A DNA stretch of 5,697 nt from NCBI GenBank assembly GCA_023443145.1, contig JAEZVS010000141.1, positions 1 through 5,697 of the forward strand, given 5' to 3'. This stretch comes from Bacillota bacterium (GTDB lineage: Bacteria > Bacillota > Peptococcia > Peptococcales > Peptococcaceae). The notes beneath the pieces are model-generated. The model worked only from the letters and a program-made list of their open reading frames with translations. It did not search any database and had not been told where the DNA came from. Positions 4,762 to 5,697 of the stretch are shown in pieces; position 1 is the stretch's first letter; every line of letters starts with the position of its first letter. A program made the translations under genes and the position numbers.

Positions 4762-5205
4762 ATGTCGGTGGTTTTTAAGGGAAAAGTGGCGGTTTGGTAT
4801 TGGGCGTTGGTAATCAGCTCCTTCGTTATTTCGGCGTGGGTTATTTGGGCATCTTGGTTTGATGATGAACGGATGCCTTTGCGGATTTTGCTGCTTTTGA
4901 CAGTATCACTTCTGATCAGCTTTTTAAGCACGTTGTCCTTTGCCCTTCGCAATAAGGTCATACTGGAAGCGGACCGTTTGGTGATCTGCTTTGGCGTGGT
5001 GACCAAGCGCCTGGCCTATGTAGATATTGTCAAAATATACCGAACGAACGATATAACATCTTCCCTGGCGGCGTCGCTGGATCGGGTGGCGCTGGAAAAA
5101 TCTCGATATGAGAAAGTGTTGGTCTCTTTACAAGACAATGACGCCTTTATTGCCGCCGTGCTGGAAAAGGCGCCGTCCATTCAATACGTGCCGCGCCGTT
5201 GGTGA
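4762..5205 (+). CDS. Membrane-anchored bacterial PH-like domain protein (PF06713 type)
   Basis: This 147-residue protein has two membrane helices, at about residues 11-31 and 40-60. A soluble domain of about 85 residues follows. It matches the pattern of the bacterial PH-like family formerly called DUF1200: a strand with DRLVICFGVVTKRLAYVDI (71-89), a conserved DI..I..T step, the ASLDRVAL segment (104-111), and a closing strand plus helix resembling the family's ISP-D-F-L ending (VLVSLQDNDAFIAAVL). Proteins of this class are usually uncharacterised, and no enzymatic residues are evident. AAAGGAGG (4751-4758) is only 3 nt before ATG 4762. The in-frame GTG at 4768 has 9-nt spacing and could be the real start, giving 145 residues. 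The gene is monocistronic, with its own promoter and a strong terminator. Confidence 0.85.
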   Translation: MSVVFKGKVAVWYWALVISSFVISAWVIWASWFDDERMPLRILLLLTVSLLISFLSTLSFALRNKVILEADRLVICFGVVTKRLAYVDIVKIYRTNDITSSLAASLDRVALEKSRYEKVLVSLQDNDAFIAAVLEKAPSIQYVPRRW

Positions 5206-5234
5206 GTCGGGTAAAGTTGATGATTCATATGAAA

Positions 5235-5286
5235 AAACAGCAGGTCATCGTTTTGAAGCGAAACGATGACCTGCTGTTTGTTTTTT
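5235..5286. terminator. Bidirectional intrinsic terminator, perfect 19-bp stem
   Basis: Bases 5235-5253 pair perfectly with 5261-5279. A further T-G pair closes a GAAGC loop, and T6 follows at 5281-5286. A5 to A6 on the other side (5232-5237) gives the U-tail for minus-strand transcription. It sits between convergent genes and should end both the PH-like gene and the permease gene. Confidence 0.95.
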
Positions 5287-5311
5287 AGCTTGATACAGTT
5301 GGACGAGCGGT

Positions 5312-5697
5312 TTAACGTTCTCTGGGGCGCAGGCGGTCAACAAGGCTGGTGCGCTGCCAGCGCCTGAGAGAAATCAGCGGGACAACAACGGTGATGAGTA
5401 AATAAAGGGGAGCGGCCAGGGCAATCGGCCAATAAGTAGGTTGCCAAGTCAGGAACCAGAGCACGTTTTCAGTGGCAGTGCTTAAGAAAGGTGTAAAAAT
5501 GAGGGTCAGAAGCAAGGCCAACAGGATGGCGCCTGCGGTAATAGATACATTTTCCAGTATGAGCAGTCTTTTTAATTGTTTTCTTGTTGTGCCCACGGCT
5601 TCCATGGTCGCCAACATTTGGCGGCGGGTGATGAGATTGGTCAAGGTGGTGGCCGTCAAATTCAAGAGACCGATAAAGGCCACGATGACACTGAGGG
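5312..5697 (-). CDS. ABC transporter permease, FtsX/MacB type, C-terminal part only
   Basis: The frame enters from the right edge of the window, so only the last 127 residues are seen and the true start lies outside. GTG at 5681-5683 is an internal Val codon, not a start. The visible part has a membrane helix at the edge (LSVIVAFIGLLNL). Next comes the hallmark cytoplasmic segment of FtsX-like permeases, RRQMLATMEAVGTTRKQLKR, with the E-A-G and R-Q-L positions. Two more helices follow (around ITAGAILLALLLTLIF and PIALAAPLYLLITVVV), then a basic tail ending in DRLRPRER. These permeases pair with a separate ATPase and handle lipoproteins, peptides or antibiotics. The substrate cannot be told from this fragment. 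The gene ends by converging on the terminator at 5235-5286. Confidence 0.88.
   Translation of the reverse strand, partial: LSVIVAFIGLLNLTATTLTNLITRRQMLATMEAVGTTRKQLKRLLILENVSITAGAILLALLLTLIFTPFLSTATENVLWFLTWQPTYWPIALAAPLYLLITVVVPLISLRRWQRTSLVDRLRPRER

Overview
The window looks like a chromosomal segment of a low-to-mid GC Gram-positive bacterium (Bacillota). The signs are strong AAGGAGG-type ribosome sites, consensus sigma-A promoters, U-tailed hairpin terminators, a lipoprotein with a classic lipobox, and a vitamin B6 locus of the Bacillota type (MocR-family regulator divergent from pdxS-pdxT). The genus cannot be fixed from the sequence.

Layout, left to right. Positions 1-275 hold an A/T-rich promoter region and a long leader. 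They precede a small three-helix membrane protein of unknown function (276-515). A gene-free stretch (516-842) ends in a strong promoter with a perfect dyad between -35 and -10. This promoter drives a two-gene operon: a secreted 143-residue protein (843-1274) and a 186-residue lipoprotein (1289-1849). The two proteins are diverged paralogues sharing one C-terminal domain. The start of the first carries an 11-bp tandem duplication that inserts a Met-Asn-stop micro-ORF between the Shine-Dalgarno and the real start. A bidirectional terminator (1852-1886) separates the operon from the convergent regulator gene.

The centre is the vitamin B6 locus. A PdxR/MocR-type regulator on the minus strand (1928-3070) faces away from pdxS (3149-4024) and pdxT (4024-4623), the two subunits of pyridoxal 5'-phosphate synthase. 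PdxT releases ammonia from glutamine, and PdxS condenses it with ribose 5-phosphate and glyceraldehyde 3-phosphate. The regulator has Gln where the family has its PLP-binding Lys, and it lacks roughly the last 90-100 residues of the aminotransferase-like domain. The 78-bp divergent intergenic region contains overlapping promoters and a CTATTT-based operator candidate.

On the right are a two-helix membrane protein with a bacterial PH-like domain (4762-5205), a perfect 19-bp terminator hairpin, and the convergent C-terminal part of an FtsX/MacB-type ABC transporter permease that runs off the window edge.

No rRNA, tRNA, CRISPR array, insertion sequence or phage gene was seen. The points most worth following up are the altered PdxR effector site, the duplicated start region of the secreted protein gene, the MerR-like promoter geometry, and the secreted/lipoprotein paralogue pair.
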